A stretch of 64,000 bases of DNA from Chrysomallon squamiferum (taxonomy: Eukaryota > Mollusca > Gastropoda > Neomphalida > Peltospiridae), in assembly GCA_012295275.1 (NCBI GenBank), contig CM022672.1, positions 23,844,430 to 23,908,429 of the forward strand, given 5' to 3'. The notes under the pieces are model-generated. The model was given only the letters and a program-made list of their open reading frames with translations, ran no database searches and was not told where the DNA came from. The translations under genes and the position numbers were made by a program. The stretch's first letter is position 1, and the number at the start of each line of letters is the position of its first letter. Below are positions 13,618 to 32,011 of the stretch, piece by piece.

Positions 13618-14411
13618 CCTTGAAAAACAACAACAAAAACCAAAAGAAAACGCTTCAGTTTTGTATCGGTATCAGTAGTAAAGCGAAAATGATAGCACAA
13701 TTGTGAGTAAAACCAATAGTAACAATGACAAAATTACCAAGAGTTGTTTCCCTTACACCACTAAACAAATTTAACACCGCTTTACGATCGGTCTATTTTG
13801 TTAACATAATTAATTCCTCAGATTTCTTCGGATGGTGGCTCCAATATTTTTTTATTGTTAGGTTTACTGAAACCAATTAGTTTTTCACAAATAAATCAAG
13901 ATGGTCAGAATGAAGATATATTAAATCAAATTTAGATTATTCATTAGTGTTTCATTCATAATATTCATTAAATATTTTGTTAAATAAGTAGGGAAATATT
14001 TCAACGTCTTGAATTTGTATCAGGATATTTGTACTGGATCTGGTGAATTATGTGTAATATTTACCACAAATAGAAACAAATTACAAACACAACAATGACT
14101 GATAGCAGTTTATTGCTTAAAATATGTAAAAATAAACAGCAATGATGTCAAAACAATCTTTAACTACATTTATTTAATATATAGTATATATGTAGACAAA
14201 ATTAATGAAAGAATGACAGTTTAGAAGAAAATCTGCTAAGCAATCCAAAATGATTTGCAAAAGAAAGACTTCTAGCATATTTGAATACTATTTTTTAATT
14301 AATGATTTCAATCACACAATTTTCACTGATTTTGGAATGTCTATTATTTTTAGCATATCACTGGAATTGTTTAAAATTGGGATAAAATACCTTTTAATTA
14401 ATTAATTAATA

Positions 14412-14412
14412 A

Positions 14413-14451
<39 letters not shown>
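14412..14451. repeat. (AAT)13 microsatellite
   Basis: Uninterrupted trinucleotide tract following an (ATTA)n stretch. Confidence 0.9.
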
Positions 14452-14452
<1 letters not shown>

Positions 14453-17400
14453 TACAGTCCTAATTAACAGCTAACTCTAAATAGTTTTCAGCAAAAACTG
14501 GAACTGATCGATCAAACAAAACTGATGTTTAAATACTTTTTGTATCAATACTTTTTTCTTTCTGTTTTAATACTACATAAAAAAATAAAGTTAAAAAATA
14601 ATTTCAAAGACAACTCTTCAGACATTACCTTTGATTATAAATAATTTCAAATCCAAAAGTATTTATTAAATTAAATTGCATACTTTTTTATTTTTTTAAC
14701 TGAAAATGAATGTAAAATAATAATAAATTTACTTTTAATGTTTATTTTGTCATTTCAGAAGTAAATTTGATAACAAATGAATAACAAAACACTCATGGAT
14801 ACTAAATGAATAAAAACAGCTCACAAACAGAAATACATTATTCATATTTACTGAACATAAAATAATTAAAATTAAGTAAAAATGAGGAAACCATGCATGT
14901 CATGATATGTATCTACAAAAAATTATAATTATTTTATTGAAAAAATGTAATATTACCCAATGCAACTACAAAATGTATATCTTGTGTAAAATTATATTTA
15001 AATTTATAGAGTAAGATAATAGTTAAACAAAAGCTATACACGTTTAGATTTGATTACTAATCTTTTCTTTGATTATATTCAGTTTAAATAGCATTGTACT
15101 GCAACATGAAAATTAATAAATAATTTTTTTTTAAATTATAAAATTAAAAAAGTAATAATAAAAATTAATGTGAAAAAGAATCCCAACAAGTTTAAAGCTT
15201 TTTCAATGCTATTTTGTTTTTGTTTTTTTAATCTCTTTACTCATTAATGAAATCAGCTTTCCTAAAATTAACCAGAATGATCTTTATTGCTTCCAATGCA
15301 ATAAAAACATGATATATGAAAGGAGACTGATATAGATAATACTCTGATGATTTCACAAAACCAAGCAAAAAACTTAAATCACAACAAATTTTTCAATGTA
15401 CTTTTGAACACAAACAAAACAGCAAAAAGCATAAAAGCTTTTATATAAGTATACAAAGCTGCAGGCAGAAAAAAATTTAATAATAAAAAAGAATAAAGAA
15501 CAACCTTAAAATATCACAAGCTAGCATTAGATGCATGAAATAAAGAAAACATTAGATTAAACTGAACACTTACAAAACAACATGAAAAAATAGTTTTTCA
15601 TAATCCGTTAATATACATATAAATAATAGAGCATAAATGTCTTTATCACCATTGTATGATAAAAGAAAGATGTGCACAAATTTTATGTTTACTATCTGAC
15701 ATTTAGATATATAAAAATGCTAATTATGAAACTAACAATACCACAAAAAAAAAAAATTTGTATTCAAGAAAATGTTACTAAACATGATAAATATCTTCAA
15801 AATTATTCTGATGAATGTGCAAAATTATGCCTCTTATTTAAATTATGTAAAACAATATAAACTTATGATCCAAATAAGAGATTCATATATTTTAATTTAC
15901 AACAAAATCTTTTTCAGTGTAAGCACAAATATATAAATAAAAACTTCTCCAAAACAATCTTAGACAATTTATGAACAAAATAATGATTGATCAATTTATT
16001 GCAAGTTATTAATGTTTATGTACATCACTGTTATATTTCTTTAAAAGAAATGTGAACAGTCATCAGATACAATGAACTGTTCCATGTAGCATCTGTCTAA
16101 ACCAGATTCTATTTCCATTTTCTCTAGCTGTACATTTTATATTTTCAACTATAGTCACAATTTCCAAATAAAAGCCAAAACTGAATAAGGAATTGATGAT
16201 ATGCAGCTGCAAGTCAAACAAGATTATAATCAATCATTAAATAGGAAACTATGCATGTCACAATATATGTCCATAAAAACTTTACAAATAGTTTATTAAT
16301 AAAACAAAACATTAAAAAAATTAACATTACCCAACCCAAGTACAGTTAAGTTTTAAAATGCAAATATTTAAATTTATTATTTTAGTTCAATATAGGTAGT
16401 TTTATTTTTTATTTGTAAATAAAATCCCAGAAAATAAATGATTTTCAAACACCGGAAGTAAACTTAATACAGTGACAGTTCCATGAAGTTTAACAATAAT
16501 GTTTTAAAAAGATGTAATAAATTTTGAATTATATAATCATTTACTGGATAATATTTTTAATCATATGTAATTGTGTTTAGCAATGATCATCTAGGGTTAA
16601 CTATAGTCTAGAAGTTACAAATTGTCTTTGACAAAATCACTGAAATTTCATATTTGTGTTATCAACTGCAAACTGGTAATAATGACTATACAATACACAT
16701 ATTCGATGTTCTGCATTTTGCAGGTTTTTGAAAATACATCATGTGTTCATAAACATTTGTTCCCTCATATTTAGAGAAAAAAAAAGAAATATAGTCTAAA
16801 AGGAAATCTAGTATTCTTAAATTAACAAATGCTAATTTCAAATGAAATTGAATATATATATATATATAAAAAAAAGTTTTATTAGTATTTGTTTAAGCAT
16901 CTAAATAATCTTATAATGCAGCTTCTTAATTTTGATAAAAATATATATTGCACATAGAATATTAGGCACTTGTTACCAGTGTAAAACAAGAAATCCACAA
17001 AAAGCCAGTATTTATATACAGTTTTTCAAACAGCACAACATAATGTCCATGTAGGTAGGTCTCAATAGACACTCAAGAAAAATTATCAGCTCTACTGAAC
17101 ACCACATGGTATACAAGATCACAACTTACAGGGAATTTAATAGCTGGATAAATATTTTTAAACATCTGATGTAGTGTTAACTAAGTGGTTTATCAAAGAT
17201 TTTTTAAGGAACAGACAAGACTATACTGGAATGTGCTATAAAACTTAATATCAAGAATAATGTGGTTTATCATACATATTTATAAATCTACTTTTCTTTT
17301 TAAAGTGTACCTTTGGTGATATGATGAATTGATTAAATATATTCTGTGTCAAATTTGATTTGTTGTTGTGTTTAGTTTTATTGCCACTATTATTAATTTC

Positions 17401-19531
17401 TTTTTATTTCTTCTTTCTATCCAAATTTAATTAGAAAGAAAAATCAATTATTTTCAAACATCTGGGTGACTCCTTATCTTTTTAGTCATGACGTCATCTC
17501 ATATATAGCAACCAATGAAAATTTTCACTTCTTCTAAAGTCAGACAAAACATAGTTATTAAAGCAATGATATCATGAAACCACTAGTAAAAATGTTTAAT
17601 GGCAGTATCTTTTTTACCAATATTAGTTTACTATCATATATTGCTATGCACACAAAAAAATAAATAAATAAAAAAATAAAATAAAATAACAGCATGGAAG
17701 TATGAATAGTCTTTAACCTTAGACTATTTCTTCATACTGAAACAGGTACACTTTAAGTCTACTAATAAAATTATAGGTATTCTGAAAAAGAAATCTTAAA
17801 AATTACACAAAGTGAGAAAATATTAAATGGGGACACAAAAGTGAGTAAATGCTTAAGACACTAAATCTATAGAAATGCTTGATATGTAGGTATACTATGT
17901 ATAAAGTAAACAATTTTCCAGGCCAAATTTTGGAAATAATTATTCAAAACTGCACCTTAGATGCTTATGTTTATAAAACACTTTGCTTTAACTTAATTAC
18001 TGTCCTAAATTAAAGAGATACTCCCCAAAATCTGAATGTAACTGACTGACTAATTTACTCCCAACTATAAAACATCTGTCAGTAATCCAACCAGTACTGA
18101 AACACATGCTTGGAATGAAAAAACTTCTGTTTATAACTTAGGTAGTAAATGTTATGTGAAACTGATGTTAAATAATTGCAGATATGTACAATCTGCATAT
18201 TCTGCCAAATACTCCCACTGATTGAACAGACATATACTAATTATAAATTGAAAAAATAAATTAATTAATATACATATATAATAAAATAAAAACTTTCACA
18301 AGAAATTAAAATCATTGTGTTTTCAAATGCTTTCCTACTTCTGAAAACACATTTGTAAGTAAATATGGAAGTAGAGAAAATAACATGTCAAAGAAACTGG
18401 CTATCACAATTTTTCTGTTTAGCTACATCCAGTTCAGAATGAGCTAAAAGAATGTATTTTACAGCATGAGCATCAATCTACGAAAATATTAAATTAATTA
18501 TACATCTTCAAAATCACTGGTCTGAACATCAGCTAGAATAATGCTACTATCTAGCAAACTTTATAAAAACAATAATAATTATAACAAATAGTACTTTAAA
18601 TTATAAAAACGAACTGCCTGTTGTTAAAAGACCTAAAACTAGTGTGCTGCTGTCACTCAGTATATTCAATAAACCTTTGAACACTGGAGCCAAAACTAGA
18701 TGCATGCAAATCTATTGAATTGTCTCAGTTATAAAATAGTTTCCATTTTATATGCACAGACTTTTATTATTTACTTAGATGATGTTACTTAGACAGCAAA
18801 TAAATTGTGATTTTAAAACTTGTTTTAGCAAAGTTACTAGTAAATACTCACATAACAAAACATTTATTAAAACAAACGTGAATAAGAACAATTATTTACA
18901 AAGTATCTGTAAAAAAAAAAAAAATTGTTTGGTAGGCCCATTTATTTTTTTTTTTTTTTATATGAAATCCATAGGCAACAAACAGTTAATTTTCAATAAG
19001 CAACCAGATATAGCCAATGAATAATATAGTAATTCAGTAGAGTGAGGCACAAGTGTATAAAAAGTGGGTGTGCAGTGCATGCATGTTTATTTCTGTTGTG
19101 TGTTCGGCAAGTATGGCTATTTATTTATAAAATATAGTGATTTTATAACTGCCTTTTACATCAGAAATATAGTTATATAATGAAAAACTTAGAAAAGCTA
19201 AAAAATGACATGGAAAATGTACTATTATTTTTTCTTAAAAAGAAAAGCTTGTTAACTCATTAAAAAAATATGAAATATAAATGTTTAAATAAATGTTATT
19301 AATATTCTTCCATTTTGTCAAGCTAAGCCTTTGCTTCATGCAATGAACAGAATTATTAGCATCTAATTAGTAATATATGACATTACAACCAAAGAGATCA
19401 AATCATTATAGAAATACTGAAATAAAGTTTTAAAACAATCCAAATAACATAAAAGGTCAGTAATTAGCAAACAACTACAAACATGTCAAAACCTAAAAAT
19501 AAAAGAAGTTACAAAATCATTATTTTTGTCA

Positions 19532-24283
<4,752 letters not shown>

Positions 24284-24750
24284 AACTGTATGCAAATTTT
24301 GAACAAATTTAATAATTTAAAAGAATTGAATTTTGCATATTTTCTTAGAATTCAACTGGCCATGCTGATAATGAAAAAAATGGCGTAACAACATGCAATA
24401 AACTGTTTTCAAAGGGTATTAACAAAACGGAAAATGCCGAACATATTCGGAAATATCCGAAATGCAGCCAGGTACACGTAATGTCATTTATTTTTATTTT
24501 TTAATTTTTTTTTTATTTTGAAAAATATTTTCTCAATTTAATAAATTAAAAAAAAAAAAAATTAATACGAGCTGACACATCATTTTAATATTTTTTGTTG
24601 ACTTGAAAGACGTATCACACTGTCATAATTTCAAAATTTCAAAATTTCAAATAATTTTAATAAACGTACAAATATTTATATTTTTTCTTTGAACCACAAA
24701 ATAAATAAATGCAGTAAATTTAAATTTTATTACAAATTAATTTTTACAAC

Positions 24751-24755
24751 TATTA

Positions 24756-24793
<38 letters not shown>

Positions 24794-24806
24794 TTTTTTT
24801 TTTTTT
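24751..24806. repeat. (ATT)n tract followed by a T run
   Basis: About 14 trinucleotide units, one interrupted, then 14 or more T. Confidence 0.9.
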
Positions 24807-25705
24807 GAGAGATGATTTTTTCCATAGCACGGTTTCTATGAACATTATTGGCATCATGACTGCAGTCAAAAGGCTTAAACCAAAGTTTAATATTTTCCAT
24901 CTGTATGCTTCATTTAGAAACAAAACTATATGATATCTGAATGAAGAAAGACAAAGCACTCAAACTAGGTAGCCCAGTTTTCTTTGACCAACATTTGTTA
25001 ATGGTTGGACAATTATGCACTGGGATTTTATTTCATAAAAATCTGATACAGTGACAGTTTCATATTAATGCTGATTTATTTTTCAATTTATAATTATTAA
25101 TTTAATTAATATTATTTTATATATTGATATCTATTCCATTTCATTGTAAACAATAATAACAAATAAATGATAAAATTCAATCTGATAGCACTCCAAAGTA
25201 TTTCAAATAAACTATGAAAGAAAGGATTAATACACAGTGTAGTAGTTTGTTTTGTGCATATAAATATTCACTGATATCAGTGTAATTCTATGCAACCAAT
25301 TAAGAATATCATTTAAGTTAGTCTTTAAAGTAAAGAAAATATAATTAATGATTGTTGATGTGCTAACAGATCAGAGCTATACAAATTCTCCAAATGTGAC
25401 CAGTTCTTTAGTTTGTCAGGTTATTAAATACACTTTTGGATGAGTGAGTCCAGAAATCTCTAAAATTACAGGATTTTATATATACCATATATAACATAAA
25501 TGTACTTCATGAAGAAATACAAACAGAATATTTAAATATACTTTCATTAAAAGAATTAATATCAAAACTTATACAAAATGAATAAATGAATGAATTTTCA
25601 TTAATGACATTTCTACATTAATGAATAGGATATTAATATATTTATATTAAACTTGTATCCAGAATTAACTAATAAAAAATAAATATACAGGGGAAAATAG
25701 AAATA

Positions 25706-25980
25706 CAGTGGTACCTTGAGTTTAATTTGTTCCATGACTGAGCTCGTAACTCAATTTGCTCATATATCAAATCAATTTTCCCACATGAAATTAAGTGATA
25801 TACCATTAATCTGTTCCAGCCCCCCAAAACCACCCCTGTTCTTTGCACTCACTTTCTAACAATCCATGGTCAGAAAAAAGAAATTTGGCAAAATACTGCA
25901 CAAAACATGAACAAACACAATAGAGATGCTTCTGCAGCAAGGTAACCACGTGAAATAAACAAGTGAGACGTGTAATGCTG
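25706..25980 (-). mobile_element. Internally deleted Tigger/pogo-like element, one end missing
   Basis: Begins with CAGTGGTACCTTGA directly after a TA dinucleotide. The first 130 bases or so resemble, on the opposite strand, the right end of the element at 42726-43368, sharing GAGCTCGTAACTCAA-like and CTGTTCCAGCCCCC-like stretches. The sequence then jumps to the region around that element's transposase start codon (CACTC...CCATGG) and upstream leader. The body of the transposase is gone and no second terminal repeat is found, so the 25980 boundary is approximate. Confidence 0.65.
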
Positions 25981-26049
25981 GCCAGATGTTGTGTTGTATT
26001 TAAAACATAAATACATTTTAAAACAGTTTTAAAAAATTGGGTTACTAAA

Positions 26050-29000
26050 TTATTTAATTATAAATTCCTTTTCTCTTCTTGCAAATGTTTCTGCAACAAG
26101 CAGTGGAAAGATAAGTGTTGCTTCAGCATATATCTGAAAAACAAATAATTTTAAAGAAATAAAATATTCAAATCAATATATATGTGTAGATAAAAAAAAA
26201 GACGAGAGAAAATCTTTATAAACAACTTTAAATTTATTTTGTACCATGGGGAATTTATTTATTTATTTTGTTTATTTTATTATTTTTTTTTTCTCTCTTT
26301 ATACATTATAGCATGTAGATTTAATGAAAAAGCAGCAGAATGGTAAAGAATTTTATTTCACTGCATAGCATTTGATATCTGTAAATCAGAAGATGTGTAC
26401 ACACATACACAAATAAAATGGTGCATTCATATGTAAACAATAAATTAAAATACCTTGACTGGTGTGGCAGACATCTTTATTTTACCCCAAGACACAGCTT
26501 CGTCTGGCCTGGCTCCAGAATCACTTCCATCAAACTCATTTCCAGTGTTAAGAAACACTGAAAAGTCAGCTCCATTTCTCTGAAAACACAACATTTTCAT
26601 TTCACATTTATTAAAAAAAAGAAAAGAAAAAAGGACCTGCACTAAAAAAAACCTCAGGCAAACAATTTATAATACAAGTAAGTTGTAACCTGAACAATAC
26701 TAATAAATAATAAATACTAATCTTCAATCAAAAAATATTTTGTCTGAAAAGTACAGTTACCATAAGATTTGCATTGCATGTGTGATGTTTCACAACTCCT
26801 CCCCCTAATATAATCATCCCAGTATTTTGTGCAAATACAGCTTGACTGTTCAGTCGACGAATATCTGAAATATAAAAATATTTAAATATCAATAAATTAA
26901 CAGAATATCAGTGAAAATTATATAATGATATTCAAATTAGTGTTTCTTCAGAATACAATTAAATTTTAATTTACAAATATACTACTAACCAAAAAAAAAA
27001 ATACTGTACTCTTAATGCATACCTTAATTAAAATGGGGATCAACTTCTTAATGAGGTAATATGAGAATGTCTTTAATTTGTTTTTATATTTTAAAACTCA
27101 GAAAACAGAACAGCTGATACAGCAGTTAAAGCTATGAAAACATTGTACCTTCTACAATGTCAATAACAAGTCCAGGTTTTCTGTAGGAATGAAAATATAT
27201 AATATCACCAAGTGAACCATCAGTAATAGCTGGGCAGAAAACTGGAATGTTATTCTGAAAGACAAGAAAAAATATGTGTAATGGTTTAAAATAAAAGTTT
27301 AAATAAAAGAAAATGTTTTAAAAGAAAGTAATGTATGCATATATACATACATATAAAATAACAATAATAAAATAAATAAAACCACTAAGTTATTTAATGT
27401 GCTTGAACTAATTATAATCTAAGACTTACATTTCGTATTATCCATCTTTAAATTCATTGTTTTCTCAGTTGTGTAACAATTATTATTGCATTACATTTTA
27501 TCTCTACATCAATGCCACTGTGCATAACAAGGTACCAAAAGGAAAATAAAAAAAGTATATGCCAGTATATTACCTTATACTGCCAGATTTAATATATTAC
27601 CTTATAAGCCCAGTAATATACTGAAGCAGGGTTATCTATCTCTTTTCCCAGTCTTGCAATCATCTTAGAAGGAGTCCATAAAACATTCTGAAATAATATC
27701 AGGTAAATTATTATAACCTTTTTATTTGATTACACATTTTTGGTCATTTTTCCTCCCTCCTGATAAAGATATTTAATGTATTTTTATTATTCTTTAATAA
27801 AAGTGATGTCATTTTTTAACTAACTAGTTTAATATTGCACTGAGAAGACAGTTATTCAATCATTTGTGAATGAACTGAATTATTTGTTGAAGAGGCCAGA
27901 AATGTAAAATATTTTTTTTCTAGACTTTGTTAACACTAAGAGCAGCTTTTTTTTTTTTTTTTTTTTATAATATATCATGTCAAATATGTTTTATTATTTA
28001 GTAACCAATTTGATGAAGACTGAAGCAAACTGACTACTTTGATTTAGGATTTCATAATCAACTCCCACATACATATCCAAAATAACAATGTAGTAACATT
28101 ATATATGTTATAGAGAACGTCTAGTCAAAATTTGTTTCAATTATGACCAATTATAAAGCAATTTTATTTAAATATTTCTTTTCAGTATCCAAATAAGTCA
28201 AATTAGTTTATTGCAGAGCAATCTCCCAACTTACATAGTTAGAGGATACAAAAAAATACTGTGTTAAATAGAATGATGTTAATCAAATGTAAAATAGATA
28301 CATAAAATAATATAATTAATACTTATTTAACTGCTGTTAACTACTAATATAACAATAAAAACAACCAAGACATATAAAACATTTGTGTACTATTTAAAAT
28401 CTTTTAAACAGATTCTTCATCTATGATAAAAATCTGCTTATCATCAGTTCTCTTCAATATTTTGAAATTCTGTATATTGTTTTTCTTTCATGTAAGCTCC
28501 CACAGATTCACCTTTAATTGTAACGTTATGTAGCTATATACAGGGAGAAAAATAATAATAAAGATGTTAAATCCTTGAAATAAGTTTTCTTCTATTTCAT
28601 TTCTGTTAGACTCCAAAGCAGAACTTTGTATAATATAAATTTACCATTTTTGACTAATAATCAACTAGACTGAAATTAGAATATATGTCACTTATAACCA
28701 CATTTTTATATAGTGATAATTTTTTAATTTTAAATAACTATTCTTCCATTTTTAAAATCCATACTACTAATGTATATATCAGTAAAACAAATATGTAAAA
28801 TTTACATCTTGAGTTTGTTCCTCTAACATCTTGTCAAGAATGGGCATCAACCAATCTTCAAAGTGACAGTAATTGTCATTTGGCACCAACAGGTTACCAA
28901 TACGATTAATGCCCCTGCTTCGAAGCTCTTTTCCTCGAAGAGAAAATTCTCCAAGATATGTTGGTGCCATACATTTGATGAAATCTTCTTCTATTCCTCC

Positions 29001-29726
29001 TGCTGTTGTAACAATACAATCAACCTACAAATGGTACAAAAGAGAAAATGGAATTCTATGAAATTTTTTTTTTTTTTCTTTTTATTCAATTTGAAAATGT
29101 ATGCTACCATTATTTAATTCACATTTAAGTAATTTCTTTTTAAATATATTATTTCTTTATTATGTTTGATAAAGAGATAACTTGAAAACTAACACACAAT
29201 ATCTCTTAAGACTAGGCTTCTAAAATCTTCCTGCTATAGTGATGGTGGACTTAAATTAGGATTTATAAACTAATTCATATTATTAAATTATTTTTTAATA
29301 TTTTTTTGAAAAGCTAACCATGTTATGTTGGACTAGGTATTTGAAAACTTCTCTGACACCAGATGAAATAAGATTTGACGTGTAGCTCAGAAATATTGTA
29401 CAGTTTGTCAGTTCTCTTCCAGTTGGATTCAGATTAATTCTTTCACAAGCCTCCTTAGGTAACGGTTTAAGCTTGCAGTCAATCTGAATGAAAAAGTTAA
29501 ATTATTGATCATACTTAACTGAACTTCACCCAATAAAAGCCAATATTTATTATTGATTTTAACAGCTCTTGGGAGTCAGTTGCTTTGGATCATTCATAAG
29601 CTATAAAGACTACCAAAGTGGTTAACTTTCATGTGGCCAAATACAAACATATGCATAAACAGTGCAGACATATTGTTTACAATGTATATATCTAAAAGAT
29701 TATCATTATCAGTATGTATGTGTGTG

Positions 29727-29779
<53 letters not shown>

Positions 29780-30800
29780 ACAAAAGACATATTTGGAGGA
29801 ACCATACTAATGATGAAATGAATTAATCCTTCAGCACCTGTCCACTGACAACAAAATAGATGGACTGAATCTTATTTATTAAACAATCCTGTTCTTATTG
29901 AATATATTACAGAGTTAGCATTTAAATCAGGAACACAAATTTGATAAAATATGAACAAAAAGTTATGGCTACATGTTAACTATGTGTGCTCATTAATCTT
30001 AAAACCAGTTTTATGCATAATTTTAGTTATCTAGTATTTTAATTTATTACAGATGCATCTAACCTGGGATATGGATGTACAGATATGTGTGTCAGTCAAA
30101 ACAACAGTGAAATTTTAAATGTTGAAAATTCATGTTACAAAATAATTCGATATATTTACTTATTTAAAATCAAAAATCTTTTTTAATAAAAATGCAAAGT
30201 ATTATTTACAGAGTAGAGAGTAATGTTTTCTTCTTTTCTGTTTTTTTCTTGATCATGACGATATTTACTGATTGGCGATGGCTACATTATGATTATTCTT
30301 GCAGGTATTTTGCTGCCATACATTTATACTGATACAAATTTCTCTAAACTGCCATGCAACACAAAAATAAAAGAAATAAAACATAAAATTTGTTTTGTAA
30401 AGCATGTAATAATCCATATCAAATACTATGACATACTTAAACACCATTTAAGATTAAATTCAGTGCCTTTTATACTGTTTAGTAATATTATATTCACAAT
30501 AATCACAAAATTGATTTCACAAGGCATTTTTAATGAATGATAACATCTGACACCAAGGTATCCAAAAAAAACACATGTACACACAAAAATAACAATAACC
30601 ATTTTGTTTATTTCCTCAACTGCAAGACCAAAATTTGAAGCTTGAAAGCCAGACCGAGCATATGAGGATAGTAATTTATGATAATCAATTCCTTCATTGA
30701 AATCATATCCCTGAACAGTAGGTGTTTCTTTTGGAAGTTCTTCACTCTTCACTAAAACTGCCTCTGTTGCAATGGCTGGTGGGCTGTTTGTTTCTGCCAT
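26050..30800 (-). CDS. DHPS: Deoxyhypusine synthase
   Basis: Transfers the aminobutyl group of spermidine, with NAD, to one lysine of eIF5A precursor, the first step of hypusine formation in the cytosol. Eight coding exons, minus strand: 30600-30800, 29319-29483, 28806-29024, 27601-27687, 27149-27254, 26761-26864, 26454-26579, 26050-26133. All junctions are GT-AG, phases agree and no stop interrupts 363 residues (human 369). Family blocks are clear: [76 protein letters not shown] and [10 protein letters not shown]. The lysine of SWGK (residue 327) matches the catalytic lysine that forms the enzyme intermediate. The gene appears intact. It is divergent from SCAI, with 1.2 kb between start codons. 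Confidence 0.97.
29737..29777. repeat. (TG)n microsatellite
   Basis: About 20 TG units in DHPS intron 1. Confidence 0.95.
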
Positions 30801-31113
30801 TACCTGATGTTAGAAGAAATTAAAAAAAAAAAAAAAAACTGATTTGAATTTAGCTGGAATAGAATACAGCACAGTACTTAATTTTCCGCTGAAAAAGTAT
30901 CAATCCATGCACTATCAATATGATCATATAATCATCATCATGTCAGTGACAATGTAACGAAGATTAATATTATAAATCATATGGCTAAATTAGTAAATAT
31001 ACAAATATTTTCTTCGTATTATCATACAATTTATGCAAGACACAGCATTTATCTTTATGATTTAATATGGTTATACATTGTTTGTAATGTGTAGATTATC
31101 AATATGTTGCATG

Positions 31114-31141
<28 letters not shown>
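31114..31141. repeat. Poly(T) tract
   Basis: 28-base T run. Confidence 0.95.
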
Positions 31142-31150
<9 letters not shown>

Positions 31151-31310
31151 ATACCAAGGCCAAGCGAATAATCGTTTAATTATAAATCATAATTAATAAA
31201 TTACCCTCTGAATGTAAATAACTTTGTAAGTGTATATTAATTTATTACATTATTTTTGTTACTAATACTAGTACTTAGTACTGTACTAGTAGTACTAGTA
31301 GTAGTAGTAG

Positions 31311-31372
31311 CACTAACTAACAGTAACACTAACAGTAACACTACTAACAGTAACACTAACAGTAACACTAGA
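31311..31372. repeat. Minisatellite with 12-bp unit
   Basis: About five copies of an AACAGTAACACT-type unit, one with an extra three bases. A reverse-complement copy of part of the unit (GTTACTGTTAG) follows at 31389-31399, so the array can fold into a hairpin. Confidence 0.85.
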
Positions 31373-31654
31373 CTATTAGTATTACAAAGTTACTGTTAGT
31401 AACATTAAATGATTAACAGTGACAGACGATAACATCTTGTCAGAGATGAATCAACAGATATACACACACACACATACTAGATATAAAGTAATAAACGTAC
31501 TTTCGTTTTGAACTGTTGGCAAGCACATGCACACGCATATATATATATCTACCACTTCCGTTTGTTGCAACATAGCATTTTTATATTCTGTTATAAATCT
31601 GTCCTCATTTCGTCTTCTCCAAATTTCCTATTCTTCTGCTTCTTCTTCTTCCTC

Positions 31655-31655
<1 letters not shown>

Positions 31656-31734
<79 letters not shown>
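31656..31734. repeat. (AAT)n-(ATT)n perfect palindrome
   Basis: About 15 AAT units run directly into about 11 ATT units, giving a long self-complementary arm pair with no spacer. Confidence 0.95.
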
Positions 31735-32011
31735 TAAATTAAATTTAATGTGCAATTAATTAAAACATTCAGAAATGTATTGTAGAAATAAACAAAATTA
31801 TAATAATCATAAACACTGTTAAGTTAGCTGCTGTTCTAAGCGTAATGAATTATCTTATGATCTAATAATTTTAAATCAAATAATTAACGTTTTTAATGTT
31901 TCTAATTTTCTTTTATTCTTTCCTTTCTTTGTACACCTATATGTGTATTTTAAGGTAACTAGGGTGCTCTAAATGTTAAGAGGAATCAACTACCAAAACA
32001 AATCGAGAAAG

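Larger units (their letters stand above)
12324..19531. other. Intergenic: SCYL3 upstream region and MEGF9-like 3' side
   Basis: About 7.2 kb with no supported gene. The part next to 12323 should carry the SCYL3 5' untranslated region and promoter; a CCGGAAA core near 12562 resembles an ETS site. The part below 19532 is downstream of the MEGF9-like stop and may be a long 3' untranslated region. Repeats include (AAT)n near 12880-12902, 13571-13616 and 14412-14451, and a 37-base A run at 13422-13458. The remaining open frames are short and low-complexity. Confidence 0.6.
24284..26049. other. Spacer between MEGF9-like 5' end and DHPS 3' end
   Basis: Holds the MEGF9-like upstream region, an (ATT)n tract at 24751-24792 ending in a T run, and a deleted Tigger-like element from 25706. 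The DHPS 3' untranslated region should lie just below 26050. No further gene is seen. Confidence 0.6.
30801..32011. other. Divergent DHPS/SCAI intergenic region
   Basis: The two start codons face away from each other across 1.2 kb, so both promoters must be here or in unseen 5' non-coding exons. The gap holds a T run (31114-31141), a minisatellite (31311-31372) and an AAT/ATT palindrome (31656-31734). I see no clear TATA or initiator sequence. Confidence 0.6.

Noticed and set aside
13338-13700. 120-codon minus-strand frame
   Set aside because: It is made of an (AAT)n repeat and a 37-base A run, with no recognisable protein sequence.
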